A DNA stretch of 64,000 nt from SAR116 cluster bacterium AG-390-L20 (GTDB taxonomy: Bacteria; Pseudomonadota; Alphaproteobacteria; Puniceispirillales; Marisalimonadaceae): contig QCHB01000008.1 in the NCBI GenBank assembly GCA_003278095.1, positions 34,377 through 98,376 of the forward strand. Direction: 5' to 3'. Position 1 is the first letter of the stretch. Each line of letters starts with the position of its first letter. Under the pieces are notes generated by a model. The model was not told the DNA's origin and did not search any database. It was given only the letters and a program-made list of their open reading frames with translations. A program made the translations under genes and the position numbers. Shown one piece after another: positions 26,708 to 34,350 of the stretch.

Positions 26708-27311
26708 CGAATATAAAAATTGGAGTGGAAGTCGAAAAGAACTTGTAGGTGTTTTAAGCAAGATAGAGGAAGAAAATCCTAAAGATTTTATGATGATTTC
26801 TAATAAGTCCAATAAATATCTAAAAGTGACTCCAAGAAGAATTCAAAATTTTCTTGATGAAGAAATTTTGCCTAGAGCAGAATTAGTTAAAGGTGAATAT
26901 ATTTATGATAGTAGCCATTTTTACAGATATTTAGCGGCTATAAAATTAAAGAATTTAGGTCACTCTCTTCGTCAAATATCTAATTTACTTTCAAACTATG
27001 AGATAGAGGAAATAAAAGATAATTTTTTAAAAGAGAAAATACATAAGGAAAACAAGAAAAACTTATTAAGAAATATTAATCCAGATGAAGAAAATCTCTC
27101 TAGCAAATTGAAAAGTTTGGGAAGGTCAGAGGGTAGGGTATTAAGAAGCCAGTGGATTAAATTTGCTGTAACAAAATGGTGTCATTTAGATGTTAAAAAG
27201 AAAGAATTACAAAATCTTAAAAATGAAGAAGTTGATATAATAGTTGAATCTATAAGAGATATTTTAAATCAAACAAAATCTATTAAGGAAATAGATAAGA
27301 AGATTGGATAA
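26700..27311 (+). CDS. MerR-like winged-helix protein
   Basis: A 203-residue protein starting at TTG (26700), eight bases inside the previous gene; GGAGAG lies just upstream. Residues about 40-95 look like a MerR-type DNA-binding region: YLKVTPRRIQNFLDEEILP (helix-turn-helix then wing) and LGHSLRQISNLLSN. The rest is helical and charged. It may regulate the operon or give DNA binding to the neighbouring endonuclease. The gene is followed by the HNH gene after 5 bp. Confidence 0.6.
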   Translation: MLNEYKNWSGSRKELVGVLSKIEEENPKDFMMISNKSNKYLKVTPRRIQNFLDEEILPRAELVKGEYIYDSSHFYRYLAAIKLKNLGHSLRQISNLLSNYEIEEIKDNFLKEKIHKENKKNLLRNINPDEENLSSKLKSLGRSEGRVLRSQWIKFAVTKWCHLDVKKKELQNLKNEEVDIIVESIRDILNQTKSIKEIDKKIG

Positions 27312-27316
27312 AGAAA

Positions 27317-28045
27317 ATGAGAAGAATTAAATGGTCAAGAGATGAGTACATTTTAACTCTAAATTTATATTATAAATTTCAAAAGGGTGGTCCATCTAAG
27401 AATGATACAGAGGTAATTAAATGCTCAAATTTGTTGAGGAGTATGAATCCTACTGCTTCTGCTGAAGATACTAGATTTAGAAATGCTAATGGTATTTATT
27501 TAAGACTAATGAATTATAGAGCTTGCGATCCTTATTGGTTAAATCAAGGTAGAGTCGGTATGAAATCTGGTTCAAAAGGTAGATGTAAGGAGATTTGGGA
27601 AGAATTTGAAGGTCATCCTGAAGAAGTCCAAGATTTAGCTAATCAAATTGCATTAGAAATTTCTGTCGATAATCATCTTAAAAGTAACCAGTCTGAAGAG
27701 AATGTTATTGGGGTAAGAGAGGGAAAAAAACTTTTAAGGACGCATTATAGTAGGGAAAGAAAATCCCAAAGAAAGAAAAAACTGAAGCTATTTTTTGAAC
27801 AACACGGAAAAATTTATTGTGAAGCTTGTAAAAACGAACATAAGTATTACAAAGAAATTGCACAATTAGAAAGAATTTTTGAGGTACATCACAAGATTGC
27901 TTTGTCAGATTCATTAAAAACTATCGAAACCAGATTAGAGGATCTAGCAGTATTATGCGCAAATTGTCACAGGGCAGTTCATAGCGTTAATCCATATTTA
28001 AGTGTCAAAGATTTAAGAAAATATTTTGATCAACATAATGTTTAA
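27317..28045 (+). CDS. HNH endonuclease with N-terminal domain of McrA-like/modification-dependent type
   Basis: A 242-residue protein. The N-terminal 125 residues (KWSRDEYILTLNLYYKF, then FRNANGIYLRLMNYRACDP, then IWEEF) look like the domain found in front of HNH in many putative type IV restriction enzymes. The C-terminal HNH domain has CEAC, FEVHHKIALSD and LCANCHRAVH, with zinc-binding cysteines and catalytic histidines. It probably cuts DNA, possibly modified DNA. It ends the three-gene operon next to a restriction-modification pair, which supports a defence role. Confidence 0.72.
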   Translation: MRRIKWSRDEYILTLNLYYKFQKGGPSKNDTEVIKCSNLLRSMNPTASAEDTRFRNANGIYLRLMNYRACDPYWLNQGRVGMKSGSKGRCKEIWEEFEGHPEEVQDLANQIALEISVDNHLKSNQSEENVIGVREGKKLLRTHYSRERKSQRKKKLKLFFEQHGKIYCEACKNEHKYYKEIAQLERIFEVHHKIALSDSLKTIETRLEDLAVLCANCHRAVHSVNPYLSVKDLRKYFDQHNV

Positions 28046-28212
28046 AGATAGAAACTTTGCTTGTTTGTTAATTATCAGTATTCATTTCTTACTAAGCCAT
28101 TGAATTTGATTCATATTATTATTCATTATTGATCCTTATTATAACATTCCATTATTTGACTCTAATAACAACTTAGTTAATGGTAATTAAGGTAATTATA
28201 TTAGAGTAAATA

Positions 28213-29085
28213 ATGTCTTCAAAAACTAATGTTATATCTGCATTAATTAATTTATATAATTGTAAAAGTTTTAAAGTTAATGATTATGAGGATGTTGACA
28301 ACAAGATCAATAAGAAAGGAACAGCTTTTGAGAACTTTGTTAAAAAATTATTTATTGACACAAACGATAATGATTTCCTTAATAATATTAAAGATTATTT
28401 TTCCCATTTAGGTGATCAAAACCATCCACCTGATTTAATTTTAAAAGAAGGTGATGCTTTTGAGATAAAAGAAAAAAAATCAGCTTCTGGAGACATTCAA
28501 TTAAATAGTTCATTCCTAAGAGATACTCTTAAAATTGATGATCCTAAGTTAACAGATAAATGTAGAAATTGTGAAGATGTGGCATGGAAAGAAAAAGATA
28601 TTTTTTATGTTATTGGTCATGTTGATACAAATAAAAATTTAAAATCTATTTTTTTTGTTCAGGGTATATGCATAGCTTGTCCTACTCATTATTACACAGA
28701 TCTTTTTAATAGTTTTAAGCAGCATATCTATAAAGGAGATTTCTCATTTTCTGAAACTAAAGAACTTGCACGCTTGAATAATATTGACCCTTTAGATTAT
28801 ACGCATCTGAGAGTTAGGTCTATGTTTTTACTAACACATCCAACTAAAATTTTTAATTTTTTTAAAATAAATAAATCAAGTGATTTAAATGTGTTTTGTT
28901 TGATGACAAATAAAAAGTATTCTTCATTTCAAAAAGATCTTCTTCAAATATTAGAGAAGAAAAATGATATTGAAATTCAAGATAAAAATATTACTTCTCC
29001 ATTAAATAAAAATAATATTTTGGAATGCAAATTTATTCATTTCCACTTAGGAAGCAAAGAGTTGGCTTTTGATTTCAACCCCTAA
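28213..29085 (+). CDS. NgoPII-family type II restriction endonuclease
   Basis: A 290-residue enzyme that matches the NgoPII family along its first 170 residues: GTAFENFVKKLF, HLGDQNHPPDLILKEGDAFEIKEK (the PD...ExK catalytic site, about residues 73-96), IQLNSSFLRD and EKDIFYVIGHV. NgoPII cuts GGCC, so that site is likely here too. It is convergent with the cytosine methyltransferase and their ends overlap by 39 bases. The start follows AGTAAATA with only a weak ribosome site, possibly limiting toxin-like expression. Confidence 0.83.
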   Translation: MSSKTNVISALINLYNCKSFKVNDYEDVDNKINKKGTAFENFVKKLFIDTNDNDFLNNIKDYFSHLGDQNHPPDLILKEGDAFEIKEKKSASGDIQLNSSFLRDTLKIDDPKLTDKCRNCEDVAWKEKDIFYVIGHVDTNKNLKSIFFVQGICIACPTHYYTDLFNSFKQHIYKGDFSFSETKELARLNNIDPLDYTHLRVRSMFLLTHPTKIFNFFKINKSSDLNVFCLMTNKKYSSFQKDLLQILEKKNDIEIQDKNITSPLNKNNILECKFIHFHLGSKELAFDFNP

Positions 29086-30063
29086 AGTCTCTGCTAGCTT
29101 GACTGGAACAGCATTTCCAATCATTTTATAAGCATCAGCGACTTGTTCATAAAAAAATACAAAATCATCTGGAAAAGTTTGAATTCTAGCACATTCTCTG
29201 ACTGATAATCGTCTATATTTATCTATATTTTTTTTACAAAATTGAAATAAATCTTTTTCAACTTTTTTCATTTTGGGCGCATTAGGGTGTAATGGGGCAT
29301 GCCTACCTCCTGCCTGTATAGTAAAAGACGGCTCGTCCCAACCCCTTACGCGATTTCTAGACATAAAAATTGTAGAGAAGCTTCCTATCATGAATTCATT
29401 ATTAGAAACTTGATTACTATCAGTGATATGATTTTGAAAGTTACTTTTATTTTTTTCTAACGCTGGTTTTGGGTTTGGCAAGTCTGATAGTGCATCCTTT
29501 AATGTTTTATTAGGTTTAAAAAGACCAATTGATGGAAATATAAAATTCTTTTTCACATCATTTCTTATTCCAATTATGAAAACTCTTTTTCGGTTTTGAG
29601 GAACATTGTAATCAACGGCATCAAGAAGTTTATAATCAACATTATAACCAACATCTGAAAAACGATCTGTAATGTTTTTTAAGGCATCTTGGTGTTTTTT
29701 GTGAAGAATACCTGATACATTTTCAGCAAGAAAAAACTTTGGTTTAATTAGCTCCAAAATTCTTACGTATTCATAAAACAATTTTCCTCGAGGATCGTCT
29801 ATTCCCTTTTGTCTCCCAGCTTCACTCCAACTTTGACAGGGTGGACCACCAATTATGCCGTCATAATAATCTTCAAGTTCTTCTTTTTGAAGTTTGATTA
29901 TTGATCCACCAATATGCTTTGTATTTGGGAAATTATATCTATATGTTTCAAATGTATCTGCATCTATTTCATTGGAAGTTGTTATATCAAAGCCAGCATT
30001 CCTAAAACCTAAATCAAGGCCTCCTGCACCTGAAAATAATGATAAAATTTTAAGTTTTTTCAT
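29047..30063 (-). CDS. DNA (cytosine-5) methyltransferase
   Basis: A 338-residue enzyme with ordered C5-methyltransferase motifs: I LSLFSGAGGLDLGF, IV GGPPCQSWSEAG (catalytic Cys), VI AENVSGIL, VIII QNRKRVFIIG, IX RECARIQTFPDDF and X IGNAVPVKLAE. The short target-recognition region lies between VIII and IX (about 190-285). It should methylate the site cut by the convergent NgoPII-like enzyme, probably GGCC, protecting host DNA. Confidence 0.92.
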   Translation of the reverse strand: MKKLKILSLFSGAGGLDLGFRNAGFDITTSNEIDADTFETYRYNFPNTKHIGGSIIKLQKEELEDYYDGIIGGPPCQSWSEAGRQKGIDDPRGKLFYEYVRILELIKPKFFLAENVSGILHKKHQDALKNITDRFSDVGYNVDYKLLDAVDYNVPQNRKRVFIIGIRNDVKKNFIFPSIGLFKPNKTLKDALSDLPNPKPALEKNKSNFQNHITDSNQVSNNEFMIGSFSTIFMSRNRVRGWDEPSFTIQAGGRHAPLHPNAPKMKKVEKDLFQFCKKNIDKYRRLSVRECARIQTFPDDFVFFYEQVADAYKMIGNAVPVKLAETLGVEIKSQLFAS

Positions 30064-30170
30064 AATTACTTTTACTATTTAATTTTGGTAAAATAAGGTT
30101 TAGATTAATAGAATAATTATATCATATTAGGTACGATTGTAACTAAAATTATGTAAAAGATTGATAAAAA

Positions 30171-30668
30171 ATGATCTTCAGATATTTGTTAATAACCTCA
30201 AAAATTGAAACAGTTAATGGTTACACAATAGACGCATTTAATGTTGCAATGGAGAGGTTAAAACAAAAAAAATGGGCATTATATCCAAGTACTTCTCATA
30301 AAGATAAAATCAAAGAAAATGATGAAATATACATATATATTGGAAAAACTAATGCTAAAAACTTAAAGTATACTTCCTCAATAATTGCATCAGCTAAAAT
30401 TGCTCAAGTTGAAAACTTTACTAAAAATTCTTATTGGTTTGAATCAGATAAATATTTGGTAGATACTCCTGTGAAATTGCTAACTCTAAAAGATATTAAG
30501 CATTTAAACAAACCTTTTGGATTTAGAGAAAACTTTAAAAAAATTAGTTTTATTTCTAAAATAAAGTCTTCATCGAATAATGTTTATAACTGGGGTGCAT
30601 TCATGCAAGGTGGTATTAAAGTTTTAAATGAAAAAGATGTATCTTTAATAATGAATCTTTCCAAATAA
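30171..30668 (+). CDS. EVE/PUA-like domain protein
   Basis: A 165-residue single-domain protein. The strand pattern YLLITSKIET at the start, WALYPSTSHKDKIKENDEIYIYIGK (about residues 38-62) and ASAKIAQVENF resemble EVE domains, which bind modified bases and often accompany restriction enzymes. Its place beside a restriction-modification pair and an HNH enzyme supports that reading, but the assignment rests on pattern only. Confidence 0.5.
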   Translation: MIFRYLLITSKIETVNGYTIDAFNVAMERLKQKKWALYPSTSHKDKIKENDEIYIYIGKTNAKNLKYTSSIIASAKIAQVENFTKNSYWFESDKYLVDTPVKLLTLKDIKHLNKPFGFRENFKKISFISKIKSSSNNVYNWGAFMQGGIKVLNEKDVSLIMNLSK

Positions 30669-30723
30669 TATATAGAATACTAACAAAATCTTGAAAACCC
30701 GATAAAAATCACTATATATAAGT

Positions 30724-30784
30724 AAGGCATTTAATTACCAACTTGTACGCCTTGGCATTCCGCCTAAAGTACTAAAGCGGAGGC
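30724..30784 (+). ncRNA. Structured 5' leader, copy B (possible SAM-II/SAM-V-like riboswitch)
   Basis: AAGGC (30724-30728) pairs with GCCUU (30749-30753) around the loop AUUUAAUUACCAACUUGUAC. GGC-AUUCC-GCC (30754-30764) forms the second hairpin; the tail UAAAGUACUAAAG runs into GGAGG (30779-30783), six bases before the next ATG. GCCU (30762-30765) can alternatively pair with AGGC (30781-30784), hiding the ribosome site. The loop is identical to that of copy A although the two loci are 16 kb apart. Confidence 0.67.
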
Positions 30785-30788
30785 AAAA

Positions 30789-31034
30789 ATGACTTCAAAT
30801 ACATTTTCAAAAAAAAATCATGACTTTGCAAACACAATGTCTAATCATCTAAATTTAAATATAGGAAACCTATATCTAACTCTTAGACCTGACGAAAAAA
30901 TTAATCAACTTACAGCTGAACAAAGAGAGCTTATTGGTGAATTTAGTTTATCAATTATTCGTGATGCCTTAAAAGAATTTTCTGACTTACATCCATTAAA
31001 CGCACTTAAAATGATGGAAGAAACTGGAGCTTAA
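30789..31034 (+). CDS. Hypothetical small protein under leader copy B
   Basis: An 81-residue soluble protein with a probable helical C-terminal half (LTAEQRELIGEFSLSIIRDAL). No family recognised. The start is set by GGAGGC five bases upstream, part of the structured leader. It is followed by a second leader copy and gene, so the two look like a repeated regulatory module. Confidence 0.62.
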   Translation: MTSNTFSKKNHDFANTMSNHLNLNIGNLYLTLRPDEKINQLTAEQRELIGEFSLSIIRDALKEFSDLHPLNALKMMEETGA

Positions 31035-31057
31035 GAAAACTGAATAACCATTCTAAC

Positions 31058-31115
31058 GGGTATTTATCAACCAACTTGTACACCCAGTCATAAAGACAAA
31101 AGTACTAAAAAGGAG
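31058..31115 (+). ncRNA. Structured 5' leader, copy C (possible SAM-II/SAM-V-like riboswitch)
   Basis: GGGU (31058-31061) pairs with ACCC (31082-31085) around the 20-base loop AUUUAUCAACCAACUUGUAC. GUC-AUAAA-GAC (31087-31097) forms the second hairpin; AAAAGUACUAAAAAGGAG leads to the ATG at 31122. Compared with copies A and B, both stems have different bases but keep pairing, while the loop end ACCAACUUGUAC and tail AAGUACUAAA are unchanged. This is covariation evidence for a real RNA structure. Confidence 0.67.
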
Positions 31116-31121
31116 TTTTAA

Positions 31122-31373
31122 ATGAAAAAAATAATATGGAAAGAACTTAAAGAAGATGACCCTATCTTTAAGCAAGGATTTATTGTCTCAACTCACAATA
31201 GAAAACTAAAAGATTATATTGCTCATAGAGAAAAAACTGAAAATAAGAAAAATATTTTTCTTGAACCTGTAGCAGATAAGAATTCAACACACGACGAAAT
31301 AGTCCAACGACTAATTAAGATTTTAATTAGTAATGGTTGGAAATTTAAGGATGACAAAAATGACAGTAATTAA
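31122..31373 (+). CDS. Hypothetical small protein under leader copy C
   Basis: An 83-residue charged, soluble protein, ending KILISNGWKFKDDKNDSN. No family recognised. The start follows AAGGAG at seven bases, the end of leader copy C. It overlaps the next gene by 14 bases, so both are expected to depend on the leader. Confidence 0.6.
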   Translation: MKKIIWKELKEDDPIFKQGFIVSTHNRKLKDYIAHREKTENKKNIFLEPVADKNSTHDEIVQRLIKILISNGWKFKDDKNDSN

Positions 31374-31737
31374 ATTTCCAAGAAATATTTGTATCCCTCT
31401 CAAATATGAAAAACCATTACCAAGACAACGTGTATTTTACCTAGGTGTTGTTTACATGGGTCCCCCTTTGTGTCAGGACATAACAGATCTTTACCTAAAA
31501 CGTCATGGTAATATCAATGGGTTAAGAAAGTGGTCTTTAATTACATACGATAAACATGATGAGTATGATAAGCGTAAATACTCAATCGAGCTAGATAGAT
31601 GTGATGAAGATGACGTGCCAGATATGTTGCGTCAATTTTACATTGGAGAACACATAACCTTTAGTGATCTAAGAAAATTTGGTTGGAAAGGTAAAGTAGA
31701 TCAAAATGCTGAGGTAATATACTTTAAAAACAACTAA
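31360..31737 (+). CDS. Hypothetical protein, paralogue of the 14139-14558 gene
   Basis: The start at 31360 is chosen because the protein then begins MTVIKFP, like the paralogue's MTNIVKFP, and AAGGAT lies ten bases upstream; a longer frame from 31333 is unlikely. The 125-residue product shares LPRQRVFY, PPLCQD (PFLCQD), LYLKR, WSLITYDK (WSLITYGK), KYSIEL (EYSIEL) and GWKGKVD (GWNGQVD) with the paralogue. The paralogue lies directly behind leader copy A, while this gene is second behind copy C. Function unknown. Confidence 0.72.
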   Translation: MTVIKFPRNICIPLKYEKPLPRQRVFYLGVVYMGPPLCQDITDLYLKRHGNINGLRKWSLITYDKHDEYDKRKYSIELDRCDEDDVPDMLRQFYIGEHITFSDLRKFGWKGKVDQNAEVIYFKNN

Positions 31738-31925
31738 CTCTTTTTTTGATATAATTTTTTTATTTTAGATCTAAATTTGTCATTAACTGTGAAATAATGA
31801 CCATTTTCCTCGTGAAGGGACGAACCTGATGAGTGATAATCTAAAATATGTTGATAAAAAGACTCAATGTCTCTGATAATGTAATCTTTTCCATTATTAT
31901 CTTCTATTTTAGATACTTTCATCAT
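31734..31925 (-). CDS. Small hypothetical protein
   Basis: An AAAGGACG ribosome site directly precedes the ATG-ATG pair at 31925/31922, so this start is preferred over an upstream ATG at 31937. The 63-residue product is charged with a central SFYQHILDYHSSG stretch. It overlaps the end of the convergent gene by four bases. Unknown function. Confidence 0.5.
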   Translation of the reverse strand: MMKVSKIEDNNGKDYIIRDIESFYQHILDYHSSGSSLHEENGHYFTVNDKFRSKIKKLYQKKS

Positions 31926-31958
31926 ACGTCCTTTCACAAAAACCTATTTAGGCTTAAT

Positions 31959-32645
31959 TTACTCTACATTTCTTAAGCAATTCATAATAACACTAAAAAT
32001 AATAGAACAATAATTTGTCTTACCAGAAAATTTAATTGCATCTTCTAATGTTTTTTTTTCTTTTATAAAATGAAGTGCAGAAAATAAAACATTGTATATA
32101 TATCCATTTGGTTTTAATTCAGCATTTTGTAATTTAATCCAACTATCCTTCAAAAAATCATCACTAGAAATAATATTTTCTGCATCTTGAAGTTTTTTGC
32201 CCTCTAATAAATACCTGCAAAGCATAATTACAATAGCAGATCCATTGCCTGCTTCATCATCAAAATGTGTAATTTTAGCTTCTTTTCTAGCAATAGATAT
32301 AAGTTGATTGGTTGGAATATTAAACATCCCAGCAAGTGGTGTAGCTCTGTGAGCTGGACCACACCCAGCAGTGCTAAAACCAAATTCTTGATGGACTTTT
32401 TTTACTGCCAAACTAGGTTCAATACCTTTTTCAATTTTTGTAAATACACTCGCAAATGTTGGACCGGTGTCAAATGCATCACCTTTCCACCAATGAAGAT
32501 ATCTAGATCTCAAGTCATTTTCATTAAAACCATTATTAGAAATTAAACTTTTGGATAATATCTTAGCTAGCTCAGATGGTCCTCCTATTTTATCGCCATC
32601 TTGAATACCGTTTAAGATTAATTTGGTATAATCCAACTCAATCAT
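31959..32645 (-). CDS. Divergent ADP-ribosylglycohydrolase-like protein
   Basis: A 228-residue protein with the helical layout of ADP-ribosylglycohydrolases: GIQDGDKIGGPSELA (compare GDALGxPxE), AFDTGPTFA, TAGCGPAHRATPLAG (compare NGAxMRxxP), ITHFDDEAGNGSA, and a final GKTNYCSIIF. The metal-binding TDDT and GHDxDT motifs of true enzymes are altered to DTGPT and GKTNY, so classical activity is doubtful. Its ATG overlaps the upstream gene stop by four bases. A frameshifted second copy lies at 17420-18084. It may bind ADP-ribose or have a different substrate. Confidence 0.65.
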   Translation of the reverse strand: MIELDYTKLILNGIQDGDKIGGPSELAKILSKSLISNNGFNENDLRSRYLHWWKGDAFDTGPTFASVFTKIEKGIEPSLAVKKVHQEFGFSTAGCGPAHRATPLAGMFNIPTNQLISIARKEAKITHFDDEAGNGSAIVIMLCRYLLEGKKLQDAENIISSDDFLKDSWIKLQNAELKPNGYIYNVLFSALHFIKEKKTLEDAIKFSGKTNYCSIIFSVIMNCLRNVE

Positions 32646-33421
32646 ATTTTTGGTAATCCAACTAAAAATCTTAAATTTGCACTATTTTCTACTTTTTCTA
32701 CAACTTTTATAAAGAAAAGAACCCAATCTGAAGGAATTGGATTTAAGTTAAGAGATTTAAAATATTTATCATCAAAATTCTCCTCATCTTTCCATCCAAG
32801 TCCAAACTCCCAATTACATAAAAAATCTTGATTTTTGTCTTCTATGTAAAATGAGGACCACTTTTTGGTAGAATGTACTAATTGTAAGAAAGAGTTGAAT
32901 TTTCGGACATCAGAAAGATTATCTTTGCCATAATCTCTAATATATTCAATTACATTAAGACTCGGAGCGGTATAGAGACTCACCTTGAGATTATAAGTGT
33001 CCTCGTGAAAAGAAAATGAGCTAATAATCATTTCTTTAGTCCGTTTATTTTGGACTGTTACAACTGGTTTAGATACATCTACAACACCTAACCTAATAGA
33101 CCATTTTGAAAAAAAAATCTTTTCAGCGTCATCTGGATCATCAACTACTAATTGACTTTCATAGGTATAATCAGATTTATCAAGATTATCAGAAAATAAT
33201 TCCGCAATTTTAAGTAAATTTATCTCATAAATATCTCTATCATCTGGTCCTGAAGAGATATAGTCCATTACCCAGTAAATCAAAGCTTCTGGATAAATTT
33301 TACCTTCATTTTCAATTATGTTAGAAATTTTACTTGTTGGGATAGGATATTCAATATCAGGTAAATGATGTATTTTTAATGCTTCTTCCTTAAATCTTAA
33401 TTTTGAGTATTTTGTATCCAT
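32642..33421 (-). CDS. Hypothetical protein coupled to the ADP-ribosylglycohydrolase-like gene
   Basis: A 259-residue soluble, acidic protein with no family I recognise. Mixed alpha/beta pattern with many strands between residues 90 and 160. Its stop overlaps the next gene by four bases (ATGA), so the pair is translationally coupled and probably functions together. No membrane segment or signal peptide. Confidence 0.65.
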   Translation of the reverse strand: MDTKYSKLRFKEEALKIHHLPDIEYPIPTSKISNIIENEGKIYPEALIYWVMDYISSGPDDRDIYEINLLKIAELFSDNLDKSDYTYESQLVVDDPDDAEKIFFSKWSIRLGVVDVSKPVVTVQNKRTKEMIISSFSFHEDTYNLKVSLYTAPSLNVIEYIRDYGKDNLSDVRKFNSFLQLVHSTKKWSSFYIEDKNQDFLCNWEFGLGWKDEENFDDKYFKSLNLNPIPSDWVLFFIKVVEKVENSANLRFLVGLPKI

Positions 33422-33517
33422 TCTTAAATTAAACTTTTTGTAATTTTCAAAAATTCACTATAAAAAAATAGTCTTTTTCAATTTATTAACATAATAGAAA
33501 GTTTTAGAAATTCAAAA

Positions 33518-33988
33518 ATGAATCAATATATTCTTAATATTCCATTAGCAAAACAAAAAATCACTGCTAAACAACATGAATTTGCAAGATTAGTTGCAGA
33601 AGAACATTTAACTAGTAGTGACGCTTATAGAAAAGCTTATAAACCCAACATACTAGCAAAAAATAAGTCAGTTCATGAGATGGCTTGTAGAGTAATGACA
33701 AACATCAAGGTTCAGTCAATGATAAGTTCTATTCAACATAAAAGAGAAGAAGAAAACCGGACGAGAGCTATAAGAAGAGAAGAGTACGTTCTAAAAAAAT
33801 TAACTGAAGAAGTTGAGCAGGGTGATCAAGCATCGAGTAGAATACGTGCATTAGAACTTCTTGGTAAAACTGTCTCTATGTTTAGTGATTCAGTAAAAAT
33901 GGAAACAAAAAAAATTGATAGAACTGCCAAAGAAGTTACAGAAGATCTAAAATTAAAATTGCAGAAATTGTTAAGTGATCAGTGCTAA
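33518..33988 (+). CDS. Phage terminase small subunit-like protein (orphan)
   Basis: A 156-residue protein resembling terminase small subunits: ITAKQHEFARLVAEEHLTSSDAYRKAY near residues 16-42 is the N-terminal DNA-binding helix-turn-helix region, followed by a long charged coiled helix (about 75-150). The large subunit and all other phage genes are absent nearby, so it is a prophage remnant or has been adopted by an island. Confidence 0.7.
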   Translation: MNQYILNIPLAKQKITAKQHEFARLVAEEHLTSSDAYRKAYKPNILAKNKSVHEMACRVMTNIKVQSMISSIQHKREEENRTRAIRREEYVLKKLTEEVEQGDQASSRIRALELLGKTVSMFSDSVKMETKKIDRTAKEVTEDLKLKLQKLLSDQC

Positions 33989-34008
33989 AAGTTAGGTAAT
34001 TTGGACCT

Positions 34009-34036
34009 GCCCTAAAAGTTAAAATTAACTTTTGGC
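34009..34036 (+). terminator. Hairpin after the terminase-like gene, possible terminator
   Basis: AAAAGTTAA (34014-34022) and TTAACTTTT (34025-34033) are perfectly complementary, with CC/GG continuing the stem past a bulge. It lies 20 bases after the stop of the terminase-like gene. No strong T-run follows, so its role is uncertain. Confidence 0.35.
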
Positions 34037-34136
34037 ACCCCACCTAGGTGCTATGCCCAAATATTCCTAATGCCTCTCCATAAATGACGTAGTTTGTGTT
34101 ACACACTAAAATCTAAAATCGATTAATTTGACTACT

Positions 34137-34212
34137 AGTTATAACTAGTTAACTAGTAGTTTTATGTTATTACCAGTTATAACTAGTTAACTAGTAGTTT
34201 TATGTTATTACC
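34137..34212. repeat. Tandem repeat, two identical 38-bp units
   Basis: Units 34137-34174 and 34175-34212 are identical, each starting AGTTATAACTAGTTAACTAG; a degraded third unit follows (34213-34250). Each unit holds two ACTAGT palindromes within TAACTAGTTA. The stretch 33989-34536 holds no gene; these repeats, the 14-bp repeats after them and one terminator-like hairpin are all I see there. Confidence 0.85.
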
Positions 34213-34254
34213 AGTTATAATTAGTTAACTAGTAGGTTTTTATTATTACTATTT

Positions 34255-34350
34255 ATAACTAGTATCTAATAACTAGTAACTAATAACTAGTATCTAATAA
34301 CTAGTAACTAATAACTAGTATCTAATAACTAGTGTCTAATAACTAGTAGG
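34255..34350. repeat. Tandem repeat, seven 14-bp units (iteron-like)
   Basis: Units of ATAACTAGTATCTA and ATAACTAGTAACTA alternate (starts 34255, 34269, 34283, 34297, 34311, 34325, 34339); the sixth reads GTGTCTA and the last is cut at 12 bases. Every unit contains the palindrome ACTAGT, which also occurs in the 38-bp repeats next to it and again near 34385-34392. There are no spacers, so this is not CRISPR. It could be protein-binding iterons of a replication or partition site. Confidence 0.85.

Noticed and set aside
34255..34350. CRISPR array
   Set aside because: The 14-bp units are directly adjacent with no unique spacers, and no cas genes are present.
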